Assembly: GCA_026417195.1 (NCBI GenBank)
Contig: JAOADS010000009.1
Location: forward strand, 1-23,950
DNA: 23,950 nucleotides
Origin: Ignavibacteria bacterium
GTDB taxonomy: Bacteria > Bacteroidota > Ignavibacteria > Tepidaquicellales > OLB5
Direction of reading: 5' to 3'
The position numbers were made by a program, and so were the translations under genes. Below are positions 22,939-23,950 of this stretch, piece after piece; the stretch's first letter is position 1; each line of letters begins with the position of its first letter. Below the pieces are notes generated by a model. That model was not told the origin of the DNA. It worked only from the letters and a program-made list of their open reading frames with translations, and did no database searches.

Positions 22939-23950
22939 ATGATTTCCAAACTTTTAATATACATAATATTTCTGATATCATTTACCTCATCTCAGCAATT
23001 AAGTTACAGGCTGATAAGAACAACTGATCTGAAAAGACAACTTGTCTCTGATAATAATAATGTGCTTAAGCTTTACGATATCTGCGTTGATGAATCACGT
23101 AACCTGGCTTATACTTCCGGTATAGTTACCAGATATGTTTCATGCATTAATCTCATAAGCAGAACTGAAACCCACACATTCAGACTGCCTTTTAGTGAAC
23201 AGCTCCATATTCTCAAATGTAATCCGACAAACGGTTACTTGCTAGTTACAACAGTACAGTCATCTCCCGTTAAAAGTTATCTCATCAGGTCAGATAATGG
23301 CGAGGTAAATGGTTCTGTAAACCATAATTCAGTTATTTCTGGAACATCGTTTCACAGAAGTTCAAACAGGATATTCATTTCAGAAGGTCTGGAAATAAAA
23401 ATTTTCAATGGTTCAAATCTTTCATTAATTTCATCAATCAACACTATGTTTGAAGCTGGAGGATGTGAAATCGATTCTGTGAATAATCAGATATACGTTG
23501 TTTCAAAAAACATAATTTCAGGTAACGTATCTGTGAAGGTATTTTTAATAAACTCTCCCTACAGCCTTATAAGGACAATTAATCTTCCCTCATCACACAA
23601 TAACGGCGATATAAAAATTGACCCTGCAAGAAACAGATTTTACCTTATAGGACTCCGTAATCTGAAAGTTGTGAACATAAGCACCGGCTCTATTGTAAAT
23701 CAGGTTTATTTCAGTGAAGATGTTTCCTCACCTGTCTATGATGTAAATACAGCTACATTATATCTGACTGACGATGACGGATACAGTTCTAATTCTCACA
23801 ACGGACTATGGAGTAAGATTTACAAATACAATACATCAGCCAATCATCTTGATTCATTTCTCATGGGAGACAAGGCATCCAGATTGTCATTTTATAGTTT
23901 GGGTAATACTCTCCTTCTGCCCAATATGCACTCGGGACTTGTTCAGCTTT
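22939..23950 (+). CDS. Secreted protein, probable beta-propeller, C-terminus beyond the right edge
   Basis: The open frame runs from ATG 22939 to the window end, 337 codons with no stop. Residues 1-19 are a signal peptide (hydrophobic IYIIFLISFTSS, then QQ). The mature part repeats a pattern of short strands around phrases such as 'NRIFISEGLEIKIFNG', 'NQIYVVSKNII' and 'NRFYLIGLRNLKVVNISTG', which recalls YVTN/YncE-type seven-bladed propellers. No catalytic residues are recognisable. Many such proteins in this group end in a T9SS sorting domain, but that part is outside the window. It is transcribed divergently from the 500-residue helical protein gene. Confidence 0.7.
   Translation, partial: MISKLLIYIIFLISFTSSQQLSYRLIRTTDLKRQLVSDNNNVLKLYDICVDESRNLAYTSGIVTRYVSCINLISRTETHTFRLPFSEQLHILKCNPTNGYLLVTTVQSSPVKSYLIRSDNGEVNGSVNHNSVISGTSFHRSSNRIFISEGLEIKIFNGSNLSLISSINTMFEAGGCEIDSVNNQIYVVSKNIISGNVSVKVFLINSPYSLIRTINLPSSHNNGDIKIDPARNRFYLIGLRNLKVVNISTGSIVNQVYFSEDVSSPVYDVNTATLYLTDDDGYSSNSHNGLWSKIYKYNTSANHLDSFLMGDKASRLSFYSLGNTLLLPNMHSGLVQL

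Noticed and set aside
1..23950. A mobile island, phage or defence system
   Set aside because: No integrase, transposase, toxin-antitoxin pair, restriction, CRISPR or phage structural gene was seen, and gene order and base composition look uniform by eye.

Overview
This window looks like a chromosomal segment of a Bacteroidota/Ignavibacteria-type (FCB group) bacterium. The DNA is AT-rich. One secreted protein ends in a type IX secretion (T9SS) C-terminal domain of the 'SQNYPNPFNP...' kind. Several genes are preceded by the Bacteroidota -7 element TAnnTTTG rather than a sigma-70 TATAAT box. Gene packing is very tight: no gene-free stretch exceeds about 150 bases. I see no tRNA, rRNA, CRISPR array, insertion sequence, transposase, integrase or clear intrinsic terminator. 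The content is mostly core-like chromosome, not a mobile island.

Layout. (1) 1-4755, minus: a very large alpha-2-macroglobulin-like protein with an intact CxEQ thioester motif, cut by the left edge. (2) 4880-8040, plus: a three-gene run of an ABC-F ATPase, a metallo-beta-lactamase-fold hydrolase and a small Rieske ferredoxin. The last two overlap at ATGA. (3) 15318 down to 8060, minus: eight genes with gaps of 0-21 bases: rsmB, an Rrf2 regulator with three cysteines, an outer-membrane-barrel-like protein, an IscA/ErpA-type Fe-S carrier, a Tat-signal Fe/Mn superoxide dismutase, two lipoproteins, and a T9SS-exported beta-propeller protein with one c-type heme motif. (4) 15447-17849, plus: a eukaryote-like alanine aminotransferase and an SDR/RmlD-like reductase. 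(5) 22789 down to 17841, minus: a 500-residue helical protein of unknown function, then recA, recX, an AI-2E/PerM-family membrane protein and a cysteine-cluster protein. The last four are nearly contiguous. (6) 22939 to the right edge, plus: the start of a secreted, probably beta-propeller protein.

How the genes may work together. Region 3 is the most suggestive. A predicted Fe-S-sensing regulator sits in one apparent transcript with an Fe-S carrier, a superoxide dismutase that seems to carry both an export start and a strong internal start, and four envelope proteins, one of them a surface-directed heme protein. An envelope redox or oxidative-stress module is a reasonable inference, but nothing in the sequence proves it. 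recA-recX is a familiar pairing. The A2M-like protein would act in the periplasm or at the surface as a protease trap.
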